Below, one piece after another: positions 1 to 7,626 of a stretch of 14,843 nucleotides of DNA. Each line of letters opens with the position of its first letter. Position 1 is the first letter of the stretch. The notes beneath the pieces were generated by a model. It ran no database searches. It worked only from the letters and a program-made list of their open reading frames with translations, and was not told the origin of the DNA. This stretch comes from Candidatus Sumerlaeota bacterium (GTDB lineage: Bacteria; Sumerlaeota; Sumerlaeia; JADFCT01). A program made the position numbers and the translations under genes. The stretch is from contig JAPLSP010000188.1 of assembly GCA_026398575.1 (NCBI GenBank), forward strand, positions 1 to 14,843, written 5' to 3'.

Positions 1-48
1 GTGGCGCTCCCAGTGGCGCTCCCAGTGGCGCTCCCAGTGGCGTTCTTG
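1..48. repeat. 12-bp tandem repeat at window edge
   Basis: Three exact copies of gtggcgctccca lie at 1-36, followed by a diverged fourth copy at 37-48. One reading frame stays open from base 1 to a TAG at 103-105 and would encode repeated Val-Ala-Leu-Pro units. It could therefore be the C-terminal end of an upstream gene, or simply a non-coding minisatellite. The window edge prevents a decision. Confidence 0.75.
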
Positions 49-124
49 GGGCTTGAGTGGCCGGGGAGCTTTTGCCAGACTGCTTGCGAAGCGCGCCTGA
101 TTTAGACGCGAAGGGATAAATACG

Positions 125-1168
125 ATGCTGCATGCAAAGCCCGATACAGATGCGCGATCGCGAGCCGCTGCCTGCCAGCCGATGGCGCTTCTTGGCCTGA
201 TCGTCGCTGCAGCAGCAATCGCGTTTCCTGCTTGCGACTCAAAGAAAGACCGAATCCGCATCGGATTCCTGGTGAAGATGCCGGACGAGTTATGGTTCCA
301 GAACGAATGGCGATTCGCGCAGAAGGCCGCGGACCAATATGGCTTCGATCTGATCAAGATCGGAATTCCAGACGGCGAAAAAACGATGAACGCGATTGAC
401 AACCTCGCCTCCAAGGGCGCGCAGGGCTTTGTGATCTGCGCCCCTGATGTCAAATTGGGTCCGGCGATCATGGCCAAAGCGCTAGGCTATAAGATGAAAG
501 TCTTCGCGGTGGATGACCAGTTCAAAGACGCCGACGGACAGTTCATGAAAGTTCCCTACATGGGGCTGTCGGCGCGCGACATCGGGCGGATGGTGGGGCG
601 CGAGCTCTACCAGGAATTTCAATACCGAACCTGGTGGGCCCCGGATACAGCGGCCTGCGCGATCACCTATGACGAACTGGACACGGTCCGCGAGCGCACC
701 GACGGCGCGACCGAGGCGCTGGCGGCCTGCGGCTTCCCGAAGGATCGCATCTTTCGCGCGCCGGAAAAGGCGACGAATCTGGACGGCGCATTCGATGCCG
801 CCAGTATCCTGCTGACCCAGCACGCGGACGTGACGCATTGGCTCGTTTTTTCGATCAATGACGAAGGCGTGCTCGGGGCGGTTCGCGCCATGGAAGGGCG
901 GGGGTTCGGCCCCGATACCATCATCGGCATCGGCATTGGAGCGGGAACGGGCATCGAAGAGCTGAAGCGCAAAAAGGTCACCGGATTTTTCGGCACGGTT
1001 CTCATCAGTCCGCTCCAGCACGGCTATGATACCGCTCGAATGATGCGCGACTGGATCGTGAAAGGCGCCGAGCCGCCGATGGATACGCGCACGCAAGGCG
1101 TTCTGGCCACGCGCGAAAATTATAAGAAAGTGATTGCGGATTTGGGATTGGAAGAAACGCAAAAGTGA
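125..1168 (+). CDS. araF: AraF-like periplasmic sugar-binding protein of ABC importer
   Basis: This is a periplasmic-binding-protein-like I family protein (347 aa) that delivers a pentose or hexose to the AraGH importer. The hydrophobic segment at residues 21-36 ends in Ala-Cys37, a possible but imperfect lipobox after an unusually long n-region. The mature part matches E. coli AraF throughout, including GFLVK (47-51), PDGEKT (82-87) and AVDDQF (128-133). Sugar contacts known in E. coli AraF are mostly kept: Lys51, Glu55, Trp57, Asp130, Asp131, Arg191 and Asn245. By my hand alignment Met108 is Leu148, Met204 is Ile244 and Asn232 is Gly272. The start has aaggga (111-116) eight bases upstream; an internal Met20 is possible but lacks a ribosome site. 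The family call is strong. The substrate, L-arabinose or D-galactose, is open; the neighbouring gal genes favour galactose. Confidence 0.93.
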   Translation: MLHAKPDTDARSRAAACQPMALLGLIVAAAAIAFPACDSKKDRIRIGFLVKMPDELWFQNEWRFAQKAADQYGFDLIKIGIPDGEKTMNAIDNLASKGAQGFVICAPDVKLGPAIMAKALGYKMKVFAVDDQFKDADGQFMKVPYMGLSARDIGRMVGRELYQEFQYRTWWAPDTAACAITYDELDTVRERTDGATEALAACGFPKDRIFRAPEKATNLDGAFDAASILLTQHADVTHWLVFSINDEGVLGAVRAMEGRGFGPDTIIGIGIGAGTGIEELKRKKVTGFFGTVLISPLQHGYDTARMMRDWIVKGAEPPMDTRTQGVLATRENYKKVIADLGLEETQK

Positions 1169-1170
1169 AG

Positions 1171-1224
1171 ATCAATATCCAATAACCAATGTCCAATGTC
1201 CAACAGGGAATGTCCAACTTCCAA
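1171..1224. repeat. Degenerate 'gtccaa' repeat tract between araF and araG
   Basis: Two bases after the araF stop begins a tract of imperfect units such as ccaataaccaat, gtccaat, gtccaac and gtccaac. It has no long open frame of its own. A second low-complexity stretch (ccaaatgag, accaattcccaa) runs on to about 1250. It resembles the ATG-rich tracts after araG and araH in position, directly following a stop codon. Confidence 0.6.
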
Positions 1225-1299
1225 ATGAGTAAAACCAATTCCCAAAGAGGGATAATCAAGGGACTGCAAGACATTTGAGAAATTCATCAAGGGCGCTGT

Positions 1300-2838
1300 A
1301 TGTCGCAAGACTCTTATTATCTGGAATTCGACCATATTTCCAAAACCTTTCCGGGCGTCAAGGCGTTGGACGACGTTTCATTCGGGGTGGCTGAAGGCAG
1401 CTGCCATGCCCTGATCGGGGAAAACGGCGCGGGCAAATCCACGCTCTTGAAAATCCTGAGCGGCGCCTATACGCCCACGAAAGGCCTGCTGCGCCTGGGC
1501 GGCCAGTCCCACGTCTTCCACTCGACGGCCGAAGCCCTGGCCGCCAGGGTCGCGGTGATCTATCAAGAGCTGCATCTGGTCCCGGAAATGACGGTGGCCG
1601 AGAATTTGTTCCTCGGCCATATTCCCGCGCGCCACGGAATTATCAACCGCGCCGAATTGCGCGCTGGGGCGCGGCGGCAATTGGAAACACTGGGCGAAAA
1701 CATATCGCCCGATATGAAGCTGGGCCGCCTGCCCATCGCGCAACGCCAGATGGTCGAGATCGCCAAGGCGCTGACACGCGGCGCCAAAGTGATCGCCTTC
1801 GACGAGCCAACCAGCAGTCTATCGGACCGCGAAATTCAGAAACTCTTCGCCATCATCCGCGAATTGAAGAACAAGGGGCATGTGATCCTCTATGTCTCGC
1901 ACCGCCTGCAGGAGATCTTCGAGATTTGCGATTCGGTGACGGTCTTTCGCGACGGGCGGCGTGTGGAGACCTTCGGGGACATGAGCGCCGTGACGCACGA
2001 TATCCTCGTCAATCGCATGGTGGGGCGCGACATTCATAACATCTACGGTTACGAGCCGCGTTCGCACGGCGAAACGGCGCTCGAGGCCGATGCGATCATG
2101 GGTCCGGGGCTGAAAGAGCCTGCTTCGTTTTCCGTGGCGCGGGGAGAAATCCTGGGCTTCTTCGGGCTGGTGGGAGCGGGCCGCAGCGAATTGATGAACC
2201 TGATCTACGGCGCTGTGCCGAAGACGGGCGGTTTGCTGAAAATCGAAGGAAAGCCGGAGCGCATCGCCTGTCCGCGCGACGCCATTCGCGCCGGAATCAT
2301 GCTATGCCCCGAAGATCGCAAGAAAGACGGCATCATTCCGATCCGCTCCGTGCTCGAGAATCTGAATATCAGCTCGCGGCGCAACCATGCGTATGGCGGC
2401 TTTTGGATCAATGAGCCTTGGGAGCGGCGCAATGCCAAAGAAAAAATCGCCCAACTGGCAATCCGGACGCCTTCCTTCAACCAGCTGATCATGAACCTGT
2501 CGGGCGGCAACCAGCAGAAGGTGATTCTGGCGCGCTGGCTTTCGGAGAGCATCGGGACGATTTTGCTCGACGAGCCAACGCGCGGCATTGACGTCGGCGC
2601 CAAGAGTGAAATATACGCCATCATGTATGAACTGGCGCGGCAGGGCATCGCCGTGATCATGGTATCGAGCGACCTGCCCGAAGTGCTGGGCGTATCGGAC
2701 CGGATCGCGGTGATGCGCGGCGGAAGGATATCGGCGATCCTCTCGCGCGAGGAAACGACGCAGGAGCAAGTCCTGAAACTGGCGCTGCCGGCTGCGACAG
2801 AAATGATTGCCGATGCGGCCAATGAAATAGCGGCATGA
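1300..2838 (+). CDS. araG: AraG-like sugar importer ATP-binding protein (two ATPase domains)
   Basis: This is the cytoplasmic ATPase subunit of a CUT2-type sugar importer (512 aa; E. coli AraG is about 504), powering transport through AraH. Domain 1 has Walker A GENGAGKST (40-48), Walker B with Asp168-Glu169 and switch His201. Its signature reads LPIAQRQ (144-150) instead of the E. coli LSIGQWQ. Domain 2 starts near residue 281 and has the degenerate Walker A (GLVGAGRSE, 289-297) usual in this family, signature LSGGNQQ (400-406) and Walker B LLDEPTRGID (422-431). Similarity to E. coli AraG runs the full length, including the ELHLVPEMTVAEN stretch (90-102) and SSDLPEVLGV (456-465). The start ATG has aaggg (1289-1293) upstream. 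It follows araF by 131 bp on the same strand. Two unrelated reading frames separate it from its partner araH. Confidence 0.95.
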   Translation: MSQDSYYLEFDHISKTFPGVKALDDVSFGVAEGSCHALIGENGAGKSTLLKILSGAYTPTKGLLRLGGQSHVFHSTAEALAARVAVIYQELHLVPEMTVAENLFLGHIPARHGIINRAELRAGARRQLETLGENISPDMKLGRLPIAQRQMVEIAKALTRGAKVIAFDEPTSSLSDREIQKLFAIIRELKNKGHVILYVSHRLQEIFEICDSVTVFRDGRRVETFGDMSAVTHDILVNRMVGRDIHNIYGYEPRSHGETALEADAIMGPGLKEPASFSVARGEILGFFGLVGAGRSELMNLIYGAVPKTGGLLKIEGKPERIACPRDAIRAGIMLCPEDRKKDGIIPIRSVLENLNISSRRNHAYGGFWINEPWERRNAKEKIAQLAIRTPSFNQLIMNLSGGNQQKVILARWLSESIGTILLDEPTRGIDVGAKSEIYAIMYELARQGIAVIMVSSDLPEVLGVSDRIAVMRGGRISAILSREETTQEQVLKLALPAATEMIADAANEIAA

Positions 2839-2843
2839 AGGCC

Positions 2844-2903
2844 GTGAATGTAAAATGTAAAATGAGAAATTGAAAATGAGAAATGAAATGAGGAATGAAC
2901 ATG
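2844..2903. repeat. ATG-rich 'aaaatg/gaaatg' tract after araG
   Basis: Five bases after the araG stop there is a run of units of the form aatgtaaa, atgagaaat, gaaaatg and gaaatgag, giving many closely spaced ATG triplets. A very similar tract precedes galT at 6547-6585. One frame opening at its end (ATG 2895) runs through the palindromic element into the hydrolase gene, but the translated part lacks protein-like character. Confidence 0.6.
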
Positions 2904-2971
2904 ATATCTCCGTTCTCAGCCCATCGCATCAAAACCTGCCTTAGCAAATCCTGGAATATGGGCGTTCGCAA

Positions 2972-3209
2972 AACCTGCTTTAGCAGGTTCCTTCTTGCCC
3001 CCGGCTTTAGCCGGTGGGTTGGGAGATCATTCAATACATGGAGCGCGCTTCAGCGCGGCTTCTCGAAATGCTTCAGCAATAAGGCTGACAGAGATTTTCC
3101 GGCTGAAGCCATTTCGAGAAGCCCGGCTAAAGCCGGCTCGGCAGGTTACAATAATCTGCTCACCCACCGGCTAAAGCCGGGGGCAAGGAGGAGCCTGCTA
3201 AAGCAGGCT
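2972..3209. repeat. Nested palindromic intergenic element (238 bp)
   Basis: The outer arms 2972-3018 and 3163-3209 are 47-nt inverted copies that differ at only a few positions. Each contains two small palindromes, cctgctttagcagg and ccggctttagccgg (as ctaaag on the other arm). An inner pair, 3058-3077 and 3102-3122, forms a second inverted repeat around gcttctcgaaatg. There is no transposase. The structure resembles REP/MITE-like mobile intergenic elements. It fills most of the 398-bp space between araG and the hydrolase gene and could fold into a long hairpin in mRNA, weakening expression of downstream genes. Confidence 0.8.
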
Positions 3210-3236
3210 AAAAAAGCCGCTATCTCAAATCTGCAT

Positions 3237-5357
3237 GTGAAGGTGATTGTTTCTTCTCTTCGCGAACTGGATTTTGCTTTGGCATGCATGATTTTGCTTC
3301 TGTGTTTTGCTTTTTCTGCTTCAGCTGCGGAATCCGCCGCTCCACTGGCGCTGGCGGATTTCTCCAAAAACTTTGATATCAGCTCCATAAAGACGGTTGA
3401 CGGGAAGGTCGCTTTATCCGGCGAGGGCGCCGAGCGGCGGTTGCGCGTTGAATTAGGCCACGCGAACGAATGGCCGGGAATCACGATCAAAGCGCCCTCT
3501 GGAAAATGGGACCTGTCGCATTATCAAACCGTATCCTTCGAAGCGAAAAATCCGGGCGCCACTCCCGTAACCATCTGCCTTCGCGTGGACAATCCCGGCG
3601 CCGACGGCACAAAAAATTGTGTGACCGCGTCAGCCCAAATCAAACCGAATTCCAAGGCAACGGTCATGGCGCGGCTCTGTCTAACGCCCTGGGTCTTCGA
3701 CAAGCCGCTGACCCTGATCGGCATGAGAGGGACGCCGGGGGTAACTGGTACGCTGGATACCGCCAATATCACGCAACTGCTTGTCTTCGTCACCCGTCCC
3801 CAGGAAGATTATCAATTCGAAATCGGCGCCATAACCGCTTCCGGACAAGTTGAGTACCTGAAATCCGAGGGCTTTCTGCCGTTCATAGACGAGATGGGCC
3901 AATACATTCATCGCGATTGGCCGGGCAAGGCGCATTCCGTGAATGAATTGAGCGAACGCGCCAAAGCTGAAGACAAAGAGCTGAATACGCTGCCGGCGCC
4001 AAAGGATCGCGACCAGTACGGCGGATGGAGCGCCGGACCGAAATTGCAGGCCACCGGCTTTTTCCGCCCGGAAAAGCGCGACGGCAAATGGTGGCTCGTG
4101 GACCCCGAAGGGCGCCTTTTCTGGTCGCATGGGATTGACTGCGTTGGGTTCCACAGCGTCACGCCCATCTCCGATCGCGAAAATTATTTCAAGGGCCTTC
4201 CGGCGGAGGGTTCTGCGCTGGCGCGCTTTTATGGAAAAGGCGCCTGGGCGCCGCACGGATACTACAAGGATCACTCGCCCTACCGGCAATTTAACTTTGT
4301 CGGCGCCAACATCGCGCGCAAGTACGGCGATGGCGCCGAGGACAAATTCAGCGATGTCACTCATCGCCGCTTCCACAGCTGGGGTCTCAACACCATCGCC
4401 AACTGGTCGGAGTCGAAAATCTATCTCAAGCGCAAAACGCCCTACACGGCCACGCTCGGCAGCAACGCGCCTTCGATCGAAGGCAGTTCCGGCTATTGGG
4501 GCAAATTCCCCGATCCATTCGATCCGGCGTTCCGCAAGGGGATTCGCAACCGCATCGCGCAGGAAAAAGGCAGATCGGCGGGCGATCCCTGGTGTCTGGG
4601 ATATTTCGTGGATAACGAGATGAGCTGGGGAACCGACGGCCTGTCGCTGGCGCTGGCGGCGCTGAGTTCGCCCGCCGAGCAAGCCGCCAAGAAGGCCTTC
4701 ATCGCGGACCTGAAGACGAAATATGAAACCATCGAAAAGCTGAACGCAGCCTGGAAAGCTTCGCACGCCTCCTGGGACGCGCTGGCGCAGTCAAGAGAAG
4801 CGCCGGACAAAGCCAGGGCGAAAGAGGACCTGCATGGTTTTTATTCGCGCCTGGCCGAAATGTATTTCAAGACGAATGCCGAGGAATTGAAGGCCGGCGC
4901 GCCCAATCAGCTTTACCTGGGCTGCCGTTTCGCGTGGAACAACGATTGGGCCACGAGCGCGGCGGCCAAGTATTGCGACGTCATCAGCTTCAACAAGTAT
5001 GATTACAGCGTTGAAAGCGTGCGGTTGCCCGGCGGCGTGGACAAGCCGGTGGTGATTGGTGAATTTCATTTCGGCGCGCTCGACCGCGGAATGTTCCATA
5101 CAGGATTGAAGTCGGCGAAAGATCAGGATGAACGCGCGCAGTGCTACGAGAATTATGTGCGCGGCGCGCTACGCAATCCGCTCATCGTCGGGACACATTG
5201 GTTCCAGTATCAGGATCAGGCCACCACCGGGCGTCCGGACGGAGAAAACTATCAGATTGGATTTGTGGATATCTGCGACACGCCATACCCCGAGATCGTC
5301 GCCGCCAGCCGGCGCGTGGGAAGCGAGATGTATGAGGTTCGAAGCAAGGGACAATAG
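3237..5357 (+). CDS. Secreted GH50/beta-agarase-like glycoside hydrolase
   Basis: This is an exported clan GH-A type hydrolase, about 706 aa from GTG 3237. It has a signal peptide whose hydrophobic core (around residues 18-30) ends in Ser-Ala-Ser-Ala-Ala. A beta-rich carbohydrate-binding-like domain follows (about 34-200), then a TIM-barrel catalytic part beginning near YGGW (261-264) and a WWLVDPEG motif (285-292). The likely acid/base is Glu461 in VDNEMSWG and the likely nucleophile is Glu609 in GEFHFG, a layout I associate with beta-agarases (GH50) and related beta-galactosidase-like enzymes. The substrate is inferred to be a beta-galactan or beta-galactoside. The start is uncertain: GTG 3237, GTG 3243 and ATG 3288 are possible and none has a good ribosome site. 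An open frame back to 2895 runs through a palindromic repeat and is unlikely to be protein. Its place between araG and araH links hydrolysis to import. Confidence 0.85.
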   Translation: MKVIVSSLRELDFALACMILLLCFAFSASAAESAAPLALADFSKNFDISSIKTVDGKVALSGEGAERRLRVELGHANEWPGITIKAPSGKWDLSHYQTVSFEAKNPGATPVTICLRVDNPGADGTKNCVTASAQIKPNSKATVMARLCLTPWVFDKPLTLIGMRGTPGVTGTLDTANITQLLVFVTRPQEDYQFEIGAITASGQVEYLKSEGFLPFIDEMGQYIHRDWPGKAHSVNELSERAKAEDKELNTLPAPKDRDQYGGWSAGPKLQATGFFRPEKRDGKWWLVDPEGRLFWSHGIDCVGFHSVTPISDRENYFKGLPAEGSALARFYGKGAWAPHGYYKDHSPYRQFNFVGANIARKYGDGAEDKFSDVTHRRFHSWGLNTIANWSESKIYLKRKTPYTATLGSNAPSIEGSSGYWGKFPDPFDPAFRKGIRNRIAQEKGRSAGDPWCLGYFVDNEMSWGTDGLSLALAALSSPAEQAAKKAFIADLKTKYETIEKLNAAWKASHASWDALAQSREAPDKARAKEDLHGFYSRLAEMYFKTNAEELKAGAPNQLYLGCRFAWNNDWATSAAAKYCDVISFNKYDYSVESVRLPGGVDKPVVIGEFHFGALDRGMFHTGLKSAKDQDERAQCYENYVRGALRNPLIVGTHWFQYQDQATTGRPDGENYQIGFVDICDTPYPEIVAASRRVGSEMYEVRSKGQ

Positions 5358-5484
5358 CGACGGGCGGTATCTGTGGCTGCCGCTGGAGTTTGAGAATGGC
5401 AAACTCGTCCTGCGATGGCAGGATGAATGGAATCTGAGCTGGTTCGACACTCATAAATCCAACTGGTATCCGGAGCGAATATAA
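5332..5484 (+). pseudogene. Short remnant resembling the C-terminal tail of a GH43-type hydrolase
   Basis: This 50-codon frame starts with an ATG inside the end of the hydrolase gene (26-nt overlap) and stops in TAATG, overlapping the araH start. Residues 11-37 have a protein-like pattern, with Trp-Leu-Pro-Leu followed by Glu-Phe-Glu-Asn-Gly-Lys and then Arg-Trp-Gln-Asp-Glu-Trp. This resembles my memory of the last strands of GH43-type arabinosidase/xylosidase proteins. The frame upstream of 5332 does not look coding. I infer that most of a second hydrolase gene was deleted and its tail retained, supplying the GGAG ribosome site (5472-5475) for araH. Alternatively it is a genuine small coupling peptide. 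The family assignment is tentative. Confidence 0.45.
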
Positions 5485-6539
5485 TGAGCGAAGCGCCAAC
5501 GGCGAACTCCCAATCCCGAATCCAATTCAGCGCCATCTGGGACAAGACGGGCATGCTGGTGGTGTTGCTGATTCTTTTCATTCTCTGCAGCTGCACGGTT
5601 TCCAATTTCCTGAGCTTCGGCAACATGGTCAATATCGGCCTGGCCGTCTCCACTATCGGCATCATTTCCTGCACGATGCTGTTTTGCCTGGCCTCGGGAG
5701 ATTTCGACCTCTCCATCGGCTCGGTGGTGGCGTGTTCGGGCGTGGTGGCGGCGGCGGTTATGAACAAAGTCGCCGGCTCATCCGGGCCGTTGGCGGGCAT
5801 CATCGCCGGCATTTTCGCCGGACTGGCCATGGGCGCGCTGGTGGGGCTGGTCAACGGCCTCGTGATCGCCAAGCTCAAGATCAACGCGCTGATCACGACG
5901 CTGGCCACCATGATGATCGTGCGCGGACTGGCCTTTATTTTCGCCGATGGCAAATCCGTGGGCGTGAAAGTGGAATCGTTTTCGATCATTGGAAACAGCA
6001 CGACAAAAATCAACTTCACATGGCTTGCATCGCTCTTCCGCACGGTGAGCGAAAGCGAAAAAGTGGTGTTGACGATTCCGTCGCCCGTTTATGTCACCGT
6101 GATCTGTTTCATCGTCTTCGGTTTCCTGCTGCGCAGCACGATCTTCGGGCGCAATACGCTGGCCGTTGGCGGCAACAAGGAAGCGGCGCGGCTGGCGGGC
6201 ATCGCCGTGGATCGCCTGAAGATCATCATCTTCCTGTTGCAGGGGATCATGTCAGCCGTGGCCGGAATCATCCTGGCTTCGCGCATGAGCCTGGGCGATC
6301 CCAAGGTTGCGCAGGGGCTGGAGTTGCAGGTAATCTCGGCGTGCGTCCTGGGCGGCGTCTCGCTCACGGGCGGCGTCGGCTCGATGTTGTTTGTCATTTC
6401 CGGCGTGCTGATCATGGGCATGGTGGAAAACGCGATGAATCTTCTCAACATGGATCCGTTCTATCAATATCTGGTGCGCGGTATGATCCTGCTTGCCGCA
6501 GTCATCTTCGACCGATTCAAGCAAACGCGAACCACGTGA
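5484..6539 (+). CDS. araH: AraH-like sugar importer permease
   Basis: This inner-membrane permease (351 aa) forms the channel with which AraG couples. It has about eight to ten hydrophobic segments, beginning at residues 23-38. It shares long blocks with E. coli Ara[11 protein letters not shown] (68-77), [16 protein letters not shown] (127-142), the cytoplasmic coupling segment [18 protein letters not shown] (222-239), and VENAMNLLN near 314-322. Compared with E. coli it carries extra residues around 170-195, between NST and the PSPVYV segment; these likely form a periplasmic loop. The start ATG overlaps the preceding stop (TAATG), and GGAG lies eight bases upstream, so translation is probably coupled to the short frame before it. 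It completes the AraFGH set although the hydrolase gene interrupts the operon. Confidence 0.94.
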   Translation: MSEAPTANSQSRIQFSAIWDKTGMLVVLLILFILCSCTVSNFLSFGNMVNIGLAVSTIGIISCTMLFCLASGDFDLSIGSVVACSGVVAAAVMNKVAGSSGPLAGIIAGIFAGLAMGALVGLVNGLVIAKLKINALITTLATMMIVRGLAFIFADGKSVGVKVESFSIIGNSTTKINFTWLASLFRTVSESEKVVLTIPSPVYVTVICFIVFGFLLRSTIFGRNTLAVGGNKEAARLAGIAVDRLKIIIFLLQGIMSAVAGIILASRMSLGDPKVAQGLELQVISACVLGGVSLTGGVGSMLFVISGVLIMGMVENAMNLLNMDPFYQYLVRGMILLAAVIFDRFKQTRTT

Positions 6540-6546
6540 TACTTAT

Positions 6547-6585
6547 AATGCAAAATGCAAAATGAGAAATGAGAAATGTAAAATG
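6547..6585. repeat. ATG-rich tract forming the galT leader
   Basis: Eight bases after the araH stop, units such as aaaatgc, aaatgag and aaatgta repeat, and the last ATG (6583) is the galT start. No Shine-Dalgarno sequence stronger than gag is present. An earlier in-frame ATG at 6562 would add only repeat-encoded residues. The tract matches the one at 2844-2903. Confidence 0.6.
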
Positions 6586-7626
6586 ATTTTTGACCCCGTT
6601 GAGCATCCACATCGCCGCCACAACCCGTTGACGGGCGAATGGGTCTTGGTTTCGCCGCATCGCACCAAACGGCCCTGGCAGGGAAAGGAAGAAGCGCGCT
6701 CGCCCGAGCATCGCCCTTCCTACGAACCGAAATGCTATCTGTGTCCCGGCAATGAGCGTTCCGGAGGCGCGCGCAATCCCGACTATAAGGGCGTTTACGT
6801 TTTTGAAAACGATTTCGCCGCTCTCTTGCCCGGCGCGCCGGAAAGCGGTTTCGAGAGCAGTCCGCTCTTCCAGTGCGAAGGAGTCCGGGGCGTGTGCCGC
6901 GTGGTCTGTTTTTCGCCGCGGCACGATCTGACGCTGCCGCTGATGCCGCCGGCCGAAGTGCGCGCCGTCGTTGACTTCTGGGCTGCGCAAACCGGTGAAC
7001 TGCTGCAAACCTATCGCTGGGCGCAGGTCTTCGAGAACAAGGGCGACATCATGGGATGCTCGAATCCGCATCCGCACGGGCAGATTTGGGCGGGCAGCTC
7101 CCTGCCCAACGAGCCGGCAAAAGAAGACGCCCATCAACGCGCCTATAGCGAATCGCGCGGGGCGATACTGTTGATGGATTATATTCAGGAAGAAGCCGGC
7201 CGCCGCGAGCGGATCGTGGTTGAAAATGAGGAATGGCTGGCCGTGGTTCCTTATTGGGCGATCTGGCCATTCGAGACGATGCTCCTGCCGCGCCGGCATG
7301 TGGCGAGGCTTCCGGAATTGAATGACCGCCAGCGCGACGCGCTTGCTGAGATCATGATTCGTCTTCTCACGAAGTACGATAATTTATTCAAAGTCTCATT
7401 TCCGTATTCCATGGGCTGGCATGGCGCGCCCGCCGCGACGCGTGCGAATGAAGAATCATACTGGCAGATGCACGCCCACTTTTATCCGCCGCTGTTGCGC
7501 TCGGCGACAGTCAAGAAATTTCTGGTGGGATACGAGATGCTTTCGGAAGTTCAGCGCGATCTGACACCCGAGCAGGCCGCAGCCCGATTGCGCGAATTGC
7601 CCGAAAAGCATTATAGCATGACATGA
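6583..7626 (+). CDS. galT: Galactose-1-phosphate uridylyltransferase
   Basis: This cytoplasmic Leloir-pathway enzyme transfers UMP from UDP-glucose to galactose-1-phosphate, giving UDP-galactose and glucose-1-phosphate. At 347 aa it matches E. coli GalT (348 aa) end to end. The N-terminus has [13 protein letters not shown]. The structural zinc ligands are kept in the Cys-Tyr-Leu-Cys pair and the His of CFSPRH. The catalytic His-Pro-His motif lies in [10 protein letters not shown], with the UMP-accepting histidine at residue 165. The C-terminal part has [14 protein letters not shown] and the FLVGYEML block. I chose ATG 6583 because it aligns with the E. coli start; the open frame extends to 6493, inside araH, but that extension is repeat-derived. 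It follows araH by 43 bp and probably belongs to the same transcript. Confidence 0.97.
   Translation: MIFDPVEHPHRRHNPLTGEWVLVSPHRTKRPWQGKEEARSPEHRPSYEPKCYLCPGNERSGGARNPDYKGVYVFENDFAALLPGAPESGFESSPLFQCEGVRGVCRVVCFSPRHDLTLPLMPPAEVRAVVDFWAAQTGELLQTYRWAQVFENKGDIMGCSNPHPHGQIWAGSSLPNEPAKEDAHQRAYSESRGAILLMDYIQEEAGRRERIVVENEEWLAVVPYWAIWPFETMLLPRRHVARLPELNDRQRDALAEIMIRLLTKYDNLFKVSFPYSMGWHGAPAATRANEESYWQMHAHFYPPLLRSATVKKFLVGYEMLSEVQRDLTPEQAAARLRELPEKHYSMT

Noticed and set aside
2895..3236. N-terminal extension of the hydrolase back to ATG 2895
   Set aside because: The added sequence translates an ATG-rich tract and a nested palindrome. A signal peptide follows at 3237-3340, which must lie at the true N-terminus.
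5128..5484. A frameshift joining the hydrolase and the 50-codon tail into one protein
   Set aside because: The hydrolase looks complete through its last barrel elements. The tail resembles a different family, and its frame upstream of 5332 is not protein-like.
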